Positions 48,158-60,331 of a stretch of DNA of 64,000 nucleotides are shown here, piece after piece. The DNA comes from Chimonanthus salicifolius (Eukaryota > Streptophyta > Magnoliopsida > Laurales > Calycanthaceae), in assembly GCA_013350335.1 (NCBI GenBank), contig CM023542.1, positions 10,885,045-10,949,044 on the forward strand, read 5' to 3'. Made by a program: the position numbers and the translations under genes. Position 1 is the stretch's first letter; each line of letters begins with the position of its first letter. The notes below the pieces were generated by a model. It saw only the letters and a list, made by a program, of their open reading frames with translations. It was not told the DNA's origin and ran no database searches.

Positions 48158-48746
48158 ATGACAAGGAACAAGTCCCCAGTCACCAATGTGTCCTCTGATT
48201 CTGAGACTGATCATGCCACATTGCCTTAGAAACCCAAATCTCAGTGGTATCAAGGAGAATCTACGTCTCTTCTGAATACTATAGGTCGTCAAGACCCTCT
48301 CGAGGAAATCTCACTAAAAGAAATCACCTCCACCCATATCCAGAAGACCAAGAGGAGTGACCTTTAAGTAGCCTACCTTTCCAGCTGGGGCCAGTGTAGA
48401 AGAAGTGAATGGAAAAAGGAAAGGTCAAAAGGATCTCACTCCTCCAGTAGAATCAAGCAGTGATGAGGATACACCCATTAGGAAACCTGCTACTAGTAAG
48501 GAAAAAGAGGAGAAAATAAAAGAGCGGATGGAAGATACTAAAGCCGAGTCTGACAGAGTTCTTATAAGAAGAGTCTATTTTTTCCTTGAAAAGCGTCGAA
48601 AGTTGGAAATGAAGATTGGTGCTTTATCAACCTTCATGAATGAATCGATCTAAAGCCTCTCCACATACATGGATAAACTCAAGGAGAGTTCCCGACAAAA
48701 ATTTCTTTCTCCTCCAGCATCACCTCCTCCAGATGACTCTGCTTAG
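48158..48746 (+). pseudogene. Copia env-like (extra) ORF remnant, S-B
   Basis: Starts MTRNKSPVTNVSSDSETDHA at 48158, stops after about 25 codons, and reads on as KPKSQWYQGESTSLL. After a frame change, 48405-48746 gives PPVESSSDEDTPIRKPATSK, a Lys/Glu-rich helix likely to form a coiled coil, one in-frame TAA at 48651, and a Pro/Ser tail ending SPPASPPPDDSA. SIRE/Maximus elements carry an extra ORF after pol, often called env-like. The ESSSDE block is shared with the ORF at 57009, supporting one gene type. The central part is missing. The assignment rests on position and composition, not on a clear domain. Confidence 0.5.
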
Positions 48747-48954
48747 GATAGTTTTTTATGTTTTATGCATTATATTATGGAAAAACTATAGTTTCAGTAT
48801 TTAAACTAAGCATCCATGATACCCCTCTCCTAAACCATATGTACTGATTTGTTTGTCAATGAAATGATATGGTTTGATTTAGTGTGTGTGCTAATTTGGT
48901 GAAATGTCTTCTATCTCATGTCTATTATTAACATGGATTTTGTTAAATAGAATA
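48747..48954. other. Non-coding tail after env-like ORF
   Basis: AT-rich, no ORF and no repeat seen; probably the 3' untranslated part of S-B. Confidence 0.4.
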
Positions 48955-49931
48955 ACATCAACCCTGCAACACACAATATACACAACACATACAAATAACG
49001 TGCTCTCCTATCGGAACTACGAGTTGGAAAGTGATCCTTTATTCAAACACCAACTTTTAACGAGTTAGCCTCTAGGCACATAGTTGGGTCTCATACTCCG
49101 TTTCAAGATGGCTAGGCCTCGGCTTCCAAACACTTTCATATGCTCACGTTTCACATTCAGAAACATAAAATTATCCCTTTACGTGTGAGCAGTGTCAGCT
49201 ATCGCTTTTTGGTCCTATTCACATCTTTTCCATTAGTATATCATTATCCATGGGCCCCATTATTGCCGTAGGACAAATGGTATAAAACTTTTAGATTTTA
49301 AATGCAATGCGATGCATTTTTAAGATAAAGCAGTGTGGTTGAATCTGCTCACCGTTAACTAGCAAGTGTTTTGAAGAAATTGCAAAAAGTTAAAGCTGTA
49401 TAAATACACGAATACAAGAACCCAGAGTGCACGAACACACGGGGACATAAACTTTATATTTTAACCCATTTTACTTCCTCTTAAAAGAAAAAGTAAAAAA
49501 CGTGTAGTACACGTCAAAAAGGAAATCTCGAAAGCAATGCGTGGGATAATACATGCTAAATGAATAAGATCTTTTAAGTGAAAACAAAATTGAATCAAAA
49601 GTAAGAAAAGTAAAATAACACATAAAGAGGAGTGTTTTTAAGAAGATTCGACAATCAAAACACACAAATAACCAAAATAACGCTCAAACAGAGCGCTTTA
49701 AAACATAAAGTACTCAGTGCATGTCTCGTATTTCCATCGGACAACAGTCACAAAAGAAGTTGAGAGTAGCCTAGAACGTACAGAAAAATAAAGCAGTTGA
49801 TATAATTCTACCCGTTGTACTAGCCTAGTTCCAAGAAGAACATTAGTCACTAGAGTTTGCTCTCCACTCATATGGAAAACGGATTAGGAGGTCTGTAGAT
49901 GGAGAAATTCTGCAAGTACCAAGTGCAAAGG
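48955..49931. repeat. Fragment of the 42639-type LTR and unassigned flank
   Basis: 48955-49370 follows 43830-44240 (CCTATCGGAACTACGA, CATATGCTCACGTTTCAC, GTTGAATCTGCTCACC) at clear but reduced similarity. 49370-49931 is AT-rich and I recognise nothing in it. Confidence 0.6.
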
Positions 49932-51479
49932 TGTTAGTGCACCGGCTTTTCGAGTCACCTATTTGTCAATTCCGTGACTTAACTGAAGTATTTCCTTGAA
50001 GAAAGAAGCTCAAAGACTCAAGATCTCACGCATTGGTTGAAGTGTGAAGACTCAACGAATCAACGTATTTGGCAATCACATATGGTAAGTGACCATAGAT
50101 GACCTTAGGTGGAACCCATATCTTAGGTTCACCTTGCCTAGGCTTAGAAATCACATCAGGATAATTAATCAAGCGTAACATGTGTTTCACACTAAATCAG
50201 AACAGAACTTGGAAATATGAATTCACTGTCAGGGCGACACATTGTCTCGGGAAATCATTCGCCAGTGACAACATAAGACCAATCGTGGCTTAGAGATATG
50301 TCGTGTGGAAAATCGAAGGTTCTGGTTGGACTGGACTGTAAAACACAAGTGGTCTCTGGACGATACAATCGTGGCCACGATCAATCGTCTGGTACCTTGA
50401 CGATTCAATTGTGTAGGCGAACTATTGCTGAGACAATACATAGGCTGGACTTGAACAAAGGCCTGAAAACTTGATCATACATGATCAATCGGGTATGCGA
50501 TCGATCGTGTGTACAGGGCAAGAACACATCGGCATCATGATCAGTCGCCTTAGGTCTGGATAAGATTTGACACTGGAAAATATAGTCAGTCTCAGACCGA
50601 TATATTTGCCAACCAGCGATCAGTCACTAGGATACACAGATGATCAGTCGTGTGGCACAATCAATCGCAAGTTACCATTTTTGTACCGTCACTATGCATT
50701 AAATGCTTAGCAGTCGGGTTGGTGAAAAGTAATTCAAACCCGGATGATTGATCACCAGTTCACAATCAATCATGTGTTTTAGTGATCCAATTTTTTTTTT
50801 TAATGTTTGCCTATAAATTGATCATTGTTTTGAGAGTTTTGGAGACACATCTCTTGAGCATTAAAGAACCTCATCTACCAGTCCATACTCTCAAGAATCA
50901 AAGGCAAATCAGTGGTTTATTCTCTATTGGAAATTCACTTACATACCATTCAAGAATCAAATCGGTTTATATTGAGATTAAGAGCGAAGGATTAGGCCCA
51001 CTTCGAGGATAGACATTGAACCTCCAATTTCCTAAGCACCCAAGGATTGTAATTGCTCTACACAGCGGATTGTCAGGATTGTACGAGCTCACATTGGGAG
51101 TGATTCAAGGAGCACATCTACAATTGCAACGCTTTAAAAAAAAAACACTTCTTACTTTGATTTTACTTGAAAAATCATATTATCATTGTGAAGTGGACTA
51201 AAGAGACTGTGTTTCTTTTTAACCACTATAAAAAATAGTGGGATAGGAATTGGGTGAAAGTCCCAATCAATTGGATAGGTGGAAATCGTATTCTATTGTG
51301 CTAATGTAATTCCAACACTTAGTGTATTGGAGATAGCCCAAGGTTGGGTGAGTCGCTACAGTGGATGTAGGTTGTTTAACCAAACCACTATACATCGTGT
51401 ACATTGGTGTTTACTTGTGTGATTGCTTTTAATCTTTCACACTTTGGAAATCACGCACTTGATTAACTGTCTTTAAATT

Positions 51480-52038
51480 TGTAACGACATGTCCCACCAG
51501 CACAATATTATCCGCTTTGGGCCCACATACACATGCCCGCACAACTTTGCTTTAGCAAGCCAACCCACTGTTGCTCCTAAAAGGCCTCTTGCTAGAAGGA
51601 GGAAGGTTACATTTATATACCAGGGAATTTCCAATGCAACTAGCAATGTGGGACTCTTTCTCCATAGACAAGCTCCACATTATAGATTCCTTGTGGGCCG
51701 AGGTATTACAATCTACTCCCCTTAAAGCCAGAGTCATCCCGGCTCTGCACACACAAGAACCAAGCCCACACTCTCAGGTAGAGAGTTAAACCATTCTCTA
51801 ATACCATTTGTAACGACCCGTCCCACTAGCACAATATTGTCGGCTTTGGGCCCCACACATACAGGCCCACACGGCTTTGCTTTGGCGAGCCAACCCACTG
51901 TTGCTCCCAAAAGGCCTTGTGCTAGAAGGAGGAATGCTACCATTTATATATGAATTTCCAATGCAACTAGCAATGTGAGACTTTTTTCTCCATAGACACG
52001 CTCCACATTATAGACCCCCTCTGGGGCGGGGTATTACA
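51480..52038 (-). mobile_element. Complete TRIM element, 559 bp, target duplication AAATT
   Basis: Two direct terminal repeats, 51480-51710 (231 bp) and 51809-52038 (230 bp), both from TGTAACGAC to GTATTACA, flank a 98-bp centre. AAATT lies on both sides (51475-51479 and 52039-52043). In minus orientation the 5' LTR end is followed by AATGGTATTAGAGAATGG, a weak Met-tRNA primer site, and the 3' LTR is preceded by AAGGGGAGTAGAT, a purine tract. There is no coding capacity, as expected for terminal-repeat retrotransposons in miniature, which depend on proteins from other elements. Confidence 0.93.
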
Positions 52039-52105
52039 AAATTCCACACTACATTAATCAAGGAAATTTGAAAAAGGACTTAAAATTTGTGATTACCCCT
52101 ATTCA

Positions 52106-52130
52106 CCCCCCCCCCCCCCCCCCCCCCCCC
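52106..52130. repeat. 25-base C tract near Copia LTR end
   Basis: Uninterrupted C run 40 bp before the LTR end. The other Copia LTRs have C or G runs at the same place (21212-21222; complement at 57566-57582 and 59620-59628). Confidence 0.95.
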
Positions 52131-52170
52131 TCTCTAGGGTTAAACTGATTCTAGTATAAGGGAACTTTCA

Positions 52171-52190
52171 ATTGGTATCAGAGCCCCGTG
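52171..52190 (+). other. S-C primer-binding site
   Basis: ATTGGTATCAGAGCCCCGTG, containing TGGTATCAGAGC, complementary to initiator Met-tRNA, directly after the LTR. Confidence 0.95.
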
Positions 52191-52236
52191 ATCATTTTAA
52201 AGGCTTAACCGTCTGAGTGACCCAAGTGCTAGAACC

Positions 52237-54096
52237 ATGTCTATGGGAGAAATCCATGCCATCTCTAAACAAGGATGAAAGGTTTCTTTATCTCCATCGA
52301 TGCATCCGTATGGGATTCTGTGTGTATCGGTTGGTCACATCCCGTGGTTGAGAAAACGGATACGGCCACTAGTCCAAGACTATTGAGCTAAAGGCTTACT
52401 CTTCATTGACTACGAATGAAAAGGTCTCATGCACTACTAATGGTGGAGCACTCAATGCTTTGAATTGTGCACTTTCACCCAATGAACATAACATAATCAT
52501 GATGTGTGATACCGCACAAGAAGCATGAGAAATTCTAGAGAGAACCCATGAAGGCACCTTCGTTGTGAAGAGGTCAAAGCTCCAAATGTTGGAAGCTCAA
52601 TTTGATGCCTTGAAAATGAGATAAGAAAAAACCTTTATGGACTTTTATTTTAGAGTTAGTTAAATATTCCCGGTGCACAAAAATCTTGAGAAATCTTGCC
52701 AAGAGGTTGGAATAAAAAAGGTGGCAATTGAAGAATACTGAAATGTGGCCCAAATGAAAGTTGATGATTTGGTTGCCTCTTTTTAAACCTTTGAGTTGAA
52801 CCTTGAACCACCAAAGGAAAAATCCATTGCCTTGAAATTGCCCATAAAACTAACTCCAATTAGAGAAAAAGAACCGGAAGTGAAAGAAAATACAAGTGAA
52901 GAAATGGCACTCTTAGCCAAAAATTATTTAAAGAACTTTAAAAGGCTAAACAAGATAAGAAAATTTATAAAGGGAGAATCAAGTCATAAATTCCCTAAAA
53001 AACATGAACCTCATGGTGAGAGAGAGAAGAAAAAGAAACCAAAGGAACAAGAATGTTTCAATTGTGGTGGGAGAGGACACTACTCAAATGTATGTCCTTC
53101 AGAGAAACCCAAGAAGGCGATGAAAGTCACTTATGAGGACACCTCGGAATCTGAGAGTGATTCGGATGAGGAACCTCAAGTTAATGATGAAACACATAAA
53201 AGTTTCATTACTTCTATTGTTGGAAATGAGGAAGCACCCACAATTGAAACAACGACGGATATTGAAATTGATGATGAAGATGATAATCTTCAAGCATCTT
53301 TCAATGCCTTATACCTTGAGAGTGAACAATTGGCTAAAAAACTTGATAATGCTGATCTTGAAAATTTTAAATTATCTTGCCAATTAAAAGATGTAAAAGA
53401 TGAAAACACTCTCCTCTATTCTCAACTAAAAACCTCTAATGAAGAAATCATTAAGTTGAAAGATAATGAGAAGGCTCTTCAAGATGAAATGAAAATACAT
53501 TGTAAAGATGTAGAAAACCTATGAAAAATCAAAAGTAATCTTGAAGTGGAAGTTAGGAAACTAACTCCTGAATTAACGGAACTTAAAAGACACAAAGAAA
53601 AGTTCCAAGACAAGTTTACCCAATGAGAAGATAGATTAAATCGCTTCTAAATTCCGGTAAGAAATTTGGGGATAGATCGGGTCTTGGTTCCTCCATGGAA
53701 ACCAATGGATCTAAGAACCAAATTGTCTTTGTTAAGGGTAGTGTACCAAAAACTCCCAAGGGGAAATGTTTCTATTGTCATAAGGTTGTAAACAACAAGT
53801 TGGAGTGTAACCTTAGAAAAATGCATCTTCAAGAGGAGACCCTTAACTTCCCCCCAAATGTTAAGGTTAAAAGACACCCACCAAACCTTAATAGTAAGCC
53901 TAAAATGCATCCACCAAGGCCTAATGCTCCAAGATATGTACCCCCAAGGAAGGTGGACACAAGGCAAGACTCCTTACTAAGAGAACTTGATCAAGTCTTG
54001 AAGGAGTTGAGGCATCCAATCTTTGAACCCCCAAGGTATGCCGAAAGGAATGTGTATGAGAGACCTAATTCAACCATTTGGGTACCTAGGACATAG
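52237..54096 (+). pseudogene. Copia S-C gag, SIRE/Maximus type
   Basis: ATG at 52237 (MSMGEIHAISKQG) ends quickly at a stop. The UBN2 gag core is readable with stops at 52440-52800: NALNCALSPNEHN, HEGTFVVKRSKLQMLEAQFD, MKVDDLVASF. The long open piece 52796-53524 carries a Lys-rich linker, the CCHC knuckle CFNCGGRGHYSNVC (about residues 89-102), an acidic ESESDSDEEP stretch and a coiled coil. A stop and a frame change lead to 53695-54096, with a second decayed knuckle (CFYCHKVVNNKLEC) and the terminal TIWVPRT typical of SIRE gag. Two knuckles with a coiled coil between them make the unusually long gag of this clade. It packages element RNA in intact relatives. Confidence 0.88.
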
Positions 54097-55087
54097 ACGA
54101 CTATTTAATCATGTTTTGTTTTGCTTTAAGATTCACTTTCATACCTTAAACCAATTCAAATTGAACTCTAGTGGCAAGTGAGTTCAAATAACCCAAGTGC
54201 TATGATATGAAATAGCAAATTGGTGACTACAAGGTTAGACTATGCATTTCCTGGCTATTGCACTAGTTTTTCTTGGAAAACCATGCATTCGTTGAAAATT
54301 CAGTTTTCAAGTAGTATATTTCAGCTCAATATGTTAAACAAGTATATTTGATTGCATTGTTGAACATGTATGGTTTGATTGACTTGTCTTGAATGGATTT
54401 GATCAAATGTGCTAAGAACGAACATGTTAATTTTTTATTTGATCAATTGCAAGATGTTGTTTGCAATATGTGATGCTTATCATGCTATATATGATTTGTG
54501 TATACCATTTGTGTTCTTGAAAAACAAGTGGGATGTTTTTAAAACAAAAATCAATTTTTTGGGAAAAAACTGTGTCTGGTGTGGCGACACATCGCTAGTT
54601 TGCGATGCTTCAGCAAAGCGATCAATAGTCAAGTGACAATATATCGGCCGTAGACAGAAAGGGACTTAAGAAGAAATCTTGTATCAATTAGGGCAATCAA
54701 TCACCAAGTGACTTTGGATCGGCAGGACAACCGATCACCTGGACGATGTATCGTCCGTGTTTAGAAGGTGCTTTTGAAGTTAAAACCCTGGCTGTCTTTC
54801 GAAACCCTTTCCAATCTCCCTGCATTCGTTCTTCTCTCTTCCTCTCTGAAACCAACAAACGGTCGTGTCCTAGCCTCCCAAGTTCGATCATACGGGCAAT
54901 AATTTGTAGGTTTGGTCTGAAGAAAGGTTTCATTCTTCGTCATTGATCTCTCCTCTCACAGATTTGTGCGGAATTTTTGTTGGGGTAAGCGTCTAATCCT
55001 CCCATTTCGATTTTTCTCTTTGTGGTTTGAGTGAAAAAGCTTGGAAAATGTGAAAACGAGACTTCATGAGGATTATGTGACCCCTAT
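54097..55087 (+). mobile_element. Copia S-C post-gag remnant and leader
   Basis: No protease, integrase or RT: pol is deleted. 54580-54760 holds dyads (GACGATGTATCGTCC, GGCGACACATCGC). 54780-55010 is a TC-rich leader like that before the env-like ORF of S-B. It is cut at 55088 by an LTR of the N1 type. The small ORFs here look like chance frames. Confidence 0.6.
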
Positions 55088-57008
55088 TGTTGGTGTGCAA
55101 ATTTTACATTTATAACTCGTAAGTACACGAACCATTTAATACTATAGCAGTATGAGTGTGAGGTCGAACCCAAATGAAATCACAAAATATATGCTTAAAT
55201 TTAAATTGGTACCTTTTAAAATATGTAATCTTAAGAAATCAAATTCATGGATTTACAATTTTAATTTAGATCTTAGAAAGTCAAAGTTAACACCATTCTT
55301 ATCTAACATATGAATTTAACAAGTCGAGAATCAAATCCTTCTTCTTTTTTATTAAATTGGTGGAAAAAGAATAATGGTAGCAGTCTTCTCTTAATTTAAA
55401 TCACATATTTTAAGATCAAAATATCACAACTCCAACCCTAGTTAAAGAATCTTGAGAGAAAGAGTTTGAATTCAAAGAATTAAAAACTAAATATACAAGA
55501 TTCATTACAAAAAACATATATTGAACAATTTTTATACAACAAACATACAAAGTGACTAATGTAACTAAAGACAGGAAATAAATTGACAAATAATGAAAAT
55601 GAAATAATAAATAAATGCATAATTTAAAGGTGGTTATGGAATTTTTCTCTCATCTCCCAAAATATAAATAAATAAGAAACCTAGATCTGAAATTTAACGC
55701 ATAGAATTTAAGATTCAGTTTACACCTTTTAATTAAAATTCATACTCCTTAATCTAATTAAAGTTTGGATCCTAGGTTCAACATTCACAACCTAAGACTT
55801 TAATTAAACAAATAATACAAATTAAAAATTAAAATGAAGCATAAAAGACAAATTGAATAATCGGACCTTTCAGGATTCTAAAATGGACGTCCCTTATTTA
55901 ATTAATGAAAGAATTCAAGTACAAGAGTTGGAATAAAATACACGAAAGACAATAAAATAAATTTGCAAAATAAAGTCCTCACTTGCAAAATTCGTGTATG
56001 CTCCTTCTTTTCACTGTATTTTCCAGTCTCTAGGTCCTTTTGAGCTTCAGGTCAAATTCGAATTTTATGTTGTGCTTAGTGCTCTATTTATAGGCTCAGG
56101 GTTGGAATGGAAGGCTGAGATTTAATTTGGGTTAAGTTGTGAATTGATGGTTTGGATTAGATCTCATTTAGAAGTGGATGGAGAAGATTTAAGATGAGAA
56201 ATTAGGGTTCCAATATGGTATACATGAATTTAGGGTAGCTTGGCTTGGTGGCTAAGCAATGGTGGAGAAAAGATTGGGATTTAGGATTAGTTTGGAAAGT
56301 ACAGTGCAAATCCCATTTTTCTACATATGTACCATCTTGCAGCTCCATTTTGACCTAGTAAACGTCTGAATTTTGTAAACAACAAAGTTGTAGCCCTTAA
56401 AGCCTTCTTTCCAACGCAACAAGAATCAATGCAATCAGATATCAGAGTGGAAAGTTATGGTCAAAATACCAAAACTGTGTCAAAACTTGTCTTCCAAATC
56501 TCATTTTTTCTCCATTTCTTCCTCCACAAGGCTTCACACGAAATTGATAAGTGTACTCCTTGCCTTAGGCGAATTTGGATTGCTTGGAGGAGGGGTGATG
56601 AGGTGTAGGTGATGTGGCATGAACCTAAATGGGATTTTGGGTCAAGTGCATGGAGAGATTTTAGTTGCTTGGATTCCAAGTTGTTCTAAATCTAGGGTTT
56701 TTATGAATGAATGGCTATGATTGAATGGGACCTAGATCTAATGGCTCTAAGGTAAGTTGAAATAAATTATATAAATGGTAGGTTTCCTAATAGAGGGTTG
56801 AGATTCAAAGGTTGATCAAGATGGATTATGAAATACATTGCCTAAATCTAAAATGATGAATGTATGCAATGGATAAGTAAGGTGGCTCTAGGGTCTTCCT
56901 AAGTTTATGAATGAAATGAATGGTTGTGATGAAATGTCCTAAGATCTAATGGTTTAGATTGTTGATGGATGATCTAATTGGATGGATGATCTATTCATCC
57001 AAACAAAG
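55088..57008 (-). repeat. LTR fragment related to N1 and 24096 LTRs
   Basis: Starts (plus strand) TGTTGGTGTGCAAATTTTAC, with GTGAGGTCGAACCCAAATGA close behind as in the other family members, and CTCTATTTATAGGCTC further in. TTCTTCCTCCACAAGGCTTC (56517) matches 28389 in N1. The GTGCTCAACA end is missing, so the right boundary is only approximate; 56700-57008 has no clear match. Confidence 0.7.
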
Positions 57009-58895
57009 AGCTAATAAACAGGATGGTTCAACCCTAAGCTTTGAGGAATCCCCCTAGACGGCCCGGAATCACTATTAGGGAGATTACATCACGTAATCGG
57101 CCCGGAGAAGAGGAGGTAGTTGGAAAATAAAAAACTGTTAGGGAACCTAGTCCCCAAGAGGAGTCTAGTAGTGATGAAGAGGAAGAGAATGTGAGGGTAG
57201 CTCCAAATGTCAATATGAGAGAAGGAAGTAATCATGGAGGAGATTGAAAATGAGGATGAAGAAGAAGAAAAAGATGATCAAGAAAAATGAAGCGATCAAG
57301 GGGTGAGAGAAGAATATCAAGAAGTAGAGGAAGAAAAAGAAAATGAAGCGGACTATGATGCTCCTCTTCTCATGCCTCTCAAACCATACCCCTCTTTTCA
57401 AGAGATCAACATTGAGAGGACAACAGATCCATAAATCGTTGAAAATTTCCGAGCCCTTAACCACATCAAGAAGGCAGGATGGATGAAGCTTCATGAATGG
57501 GGCGGGAAATGAAAGTTCCCGGTGTGCTAGAACACGGTTCCATGATTGACCCTAGAGGAGAGGGGAGGGGGGGGTGGGGGGGTGAATAGGGCAATCACCA
57601 TTTTTTAAGATATGCAAGTTCTATCCTAGATTTGGTTTACTCTCTCTCTCTCTTAATCTCAATCAAGATGATTGGATATTAGATGATTCTCCTAAGTAAG
57701 GTTCTTAGAGAGGAGTGGGATCTCTAGAAATACCTTGGAAATTTTCTCACAAGAGTGTCCAACCAAAACACAACAAGGTTTGGTGTTTAAATAGGCAAAA
57801 CCACAAAATAACCAACACTGAGACGTTGACATATCGACACTGCCGAATTGTCGATTTCCAAATATTACCGTTTTAATATGACCGTTGCGACTCCAACAGA
57901 ACAATCGCAAACATGCTCGATACATCAGCATCCTAGACGAGCCATCGCTCAATATGTCGGTAGATACGATTGTATCGATCTGAGGCTTAAGGCATTTTAC
58001 AGAGGATTTTCATCCAGATCTTTGATCGGCCTCCTCGACATATTGATATCCACGATGTGTCGACCTCTCTTGATACGTCGACCAACTCAAGTGTATCGAT
58101 ATTAGAGCACCTGAAAATACAGAGTATTATTTCAACCAGAACTCACACAACCCAGAACGACATGTCGACCATGACGATGTGTCGAATAGATTCAGCTCGA
58201 TGTATCAACAGTCACGATATACTCGAACTGAGGCTGAGGCATTTTTATAGGGTTTTCAACCAGAACCTTTGTCAATTCAGTCGACGTGTTGATGACCTCG
58301 ATGGGTTTGTCATGTCTTCACCGATGGGTCGGTGGACTCGACGAATCAACCTGACAGATTACCAGTTTTTTCCAATGTTTATCCCATCTGATTCTGTGAC
58401 TGTCCAAGCACCACTTAGAGTTAGATTAATTTTTACCAACATGATCCCTAAGTCTAGACAAGGTCCTAAAGTCATCTATGGCCAATTATCTTTTGTGATT
58501 GCCAAACACTTGGTGATGATGAATCTTGCACTTGATCTTCCATCTTCAAAGCTCTTGATTCAGTCTCCATCACTCCTTGAGTCTTGTATTCTTGCTTCAA
58601 TCTTCCGAGGCAATGCTTCACCTAAGTCATGGAATTGACAAATAGGTGACTCATACTATGATTTGGAACTACAAAAGGAGGGTCTTATCTCAATCTTTTA
58701 GATTTGGGTCAAATGTTCAATATGATAGAATTAAATTGCCCAAAGTTCAAGGACTTGAGAGGAAAGGTCCGGATCAAAATTTTATATGCATCCCCAAGGG
58801 ATAGGACCTTGTTCATGCCCTACATTGGTCCGAGAATTAAACATCATTGGAGTATCTCTAGACCAAATGTAGTTGAACTCAATCTTCATTAATGG
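57009..58895 (+). pseudogene. Env-like ORF of a Copia element, split by a Copia LTR
   Basis: 57009-57509 reads, with stops, RRNPPRRPGITIREITSRNR, then PSPQEESSSDEEEENVRVAP, an acidic region, PYPSFQEINIERTTDP and ENFRALNHIKKAGWMKLHEW before the LTR insertion at 57510. On the far side (58653 on) TACTATGATTTGGAACTACA could continue it as YDLELQKEGLISIF, with frameshifts to about 58895. The order (basic, Ser/Asp/Glu-rich, then a folded FRALNHI..GWMKL part) resembles the env-like or plant-transposon-protein ORF of SIRE elements. The ESSSDE block is shared with 48158-48746. The function of this ORF is unproven even in intact elements. Confidence 0.5.
57510..58652 (-). mobile_element. Copia LTR (1.14 kb) inside env-like ORF, head missing
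   Basis: Plus strand starts TGAAAGTTCCCGGTGTGC, the complement of the usual GAACTTTCA end, and runs to AAATAGGTGACT at 58652. About 20 bp of head (…GGCACTAACA in the copy at 30530) are lacking, so no clean duplication can be read. It has a G-rich tract (57566-57582) and dyads at 57830-58360. The ORFs at 57848-58638 lie in the dyad-rich part and have no domain. Confidence 0.8.
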
Positions 58896-59557
58896 GAGTT
58901 CAAACAACTCTTGTGTTGTGGCATGGCACATTTAACTCTTTCAAGCCTTGGTTGTACTCTTCCCGGCTATAGTACATATCATGCTTGATGACTTATACAT
59001 GTATGGACTTTAGATTCCAAGTCCTACAGTGGTTTCTCAAATGTGTTATGGATTAGCAAAGTGGTTAACACCTTTGAACCATGGTTGGAATCACCTTTGT
59101 ATTTTGTCTTTAATTCATGTTCTTATTTGATTGTTCGATTAAATATATGCAAGATACTTGTGTGGCATACATGCTTATGTTGGTAGAATCATGTTAATCA
59201 TATGCCACATGGTTTTTAAAATCAAGAGGGAGATTTCAAAAGAAAAATGATTTAAAAGGAAAATTTTGTATTATGTTCTTTCGACACATCGTCAGAGTCG
59301 ATGTATCGAGGTTTCGACCCATCGACATCGTCGATGTATCGTGTGTACATAGATGGTTTTCGTTTACAAAGCCCTCTTCTAATTTTCCATTGCTTCCGTG
59401 ATTTTGAATTGGTGTATCTTTTATTCGAATGTGTATTTTACATCCAGGCTTGCACTTTATGCTTTAATATTGGATTGTATCTTGGTTCATCTCATTCCAC
59501 ATGTCAAATCATTTGTGTATTTTTAGGAATGAATGATTATTATGCATTGCCTCATGT
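58896..59557 (+). mobile_element. Copia 3' non-coding remnant
   Basis: Resembles 46730-47000 (GATTCCAAGTC, GGAATCACCTT, TTAATTCATGTTCTTATTTG). Dyads at 59280-59345 (CGATGTATCGAGG, TCGACCCATCGACATCG). Cut at 59558 by an inverted Copia LTR. No coding part recognised. Confidence 0.55.
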
Positions 59558-60331
59558 TGAGAGTTCTCTTGGGAGCTAGAACAACACGATTGACCATAGA
59601 GGAGGAGGAGGAGGAGAGAGGGGGGGGGAATAGGTCAATCCAAATTCCTTGGTCCTTTATAAAATTAATGTGATTGATTAATTAAGTGTAGTGGATACAA
59701 CAATCAAGTATGTGTGTGTTAATAAATGTGATTAAGTAATGAACACAAGAAATTAGCTCTAACACCACAAACATAAGGACACAAGATATACATTAGTATG
59801 GTTCGCCAACCTACATCCACTGTTAGGACTAGCTCAACCTTGAGCTAACTCCAAATTCACTAAGTAGGGACTTACACCCTCACAATTAGAGTAGGAATTC
59901 CACCTTATTCAATCGACTGAGAATTCCATCCACAACATGTGCTAGAGACGACACTCTAGAGTTTTTTATAGTGGTTCTGGAACCAAGCTTCCTTAATCCA
60001 CTTCCAGGTTAAAGGTTTTACAAACAAATTAAAACCAAGAAGTATTTGCATTTGAAGCTCTTTCACACTGATGTGTACTTCTTGAAGATCCCACCAACTG
60101 AGTGCCGTCGCTCCTCTTTGTAGCCGTCGTATAGCAATCACAATCTCAGAGTAACAAGGAAACTGGTTTTAGGTTTCCTAGTTTATAACTTATATTTCTC
60201 TTTTCCTCACTTGCAAACTCAATCAATAGATTGGTTGTTTATGGCTTTTCCTCCTCTCTTTCTCACTTTCAAACACAATCAATAGATTGGTTATTTATGA
60301 TTCTTCTCACAAGAGTGTTGATCGTTCCTTA

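Larger units (their letters stand above)
49932..52170 (+). repeat. Copia S-C 5' LTR, containing a TRIM
   Basis: Starts TGTTAGTGCACCGGC and ends GGAACTTTCA beside the primer site. Without the nested 564 bp it is about 1.68 kb, the same size as the solo LTR at 28831-30530. It has the dyad cluster 50230-50790 and a 25-base C tract at 52106-52130. Confidence 0.9.

Noticed and set aside
57210..57494. 94-residue minus-strand ORF with a Phe/Ile-rich membrane-like stretch
   Set aside because: Complement of the GAA/AAG-rich acidic part of the env-like ORF, so the hydrophobic run is a strand artefact.
58057..58638. 193-residue plus-strand ORF
   Set aside because: Lies antisense in a Copia LTR through the TCGA/ATCG dyad zone, which is poor in stops; no recognisable domain.
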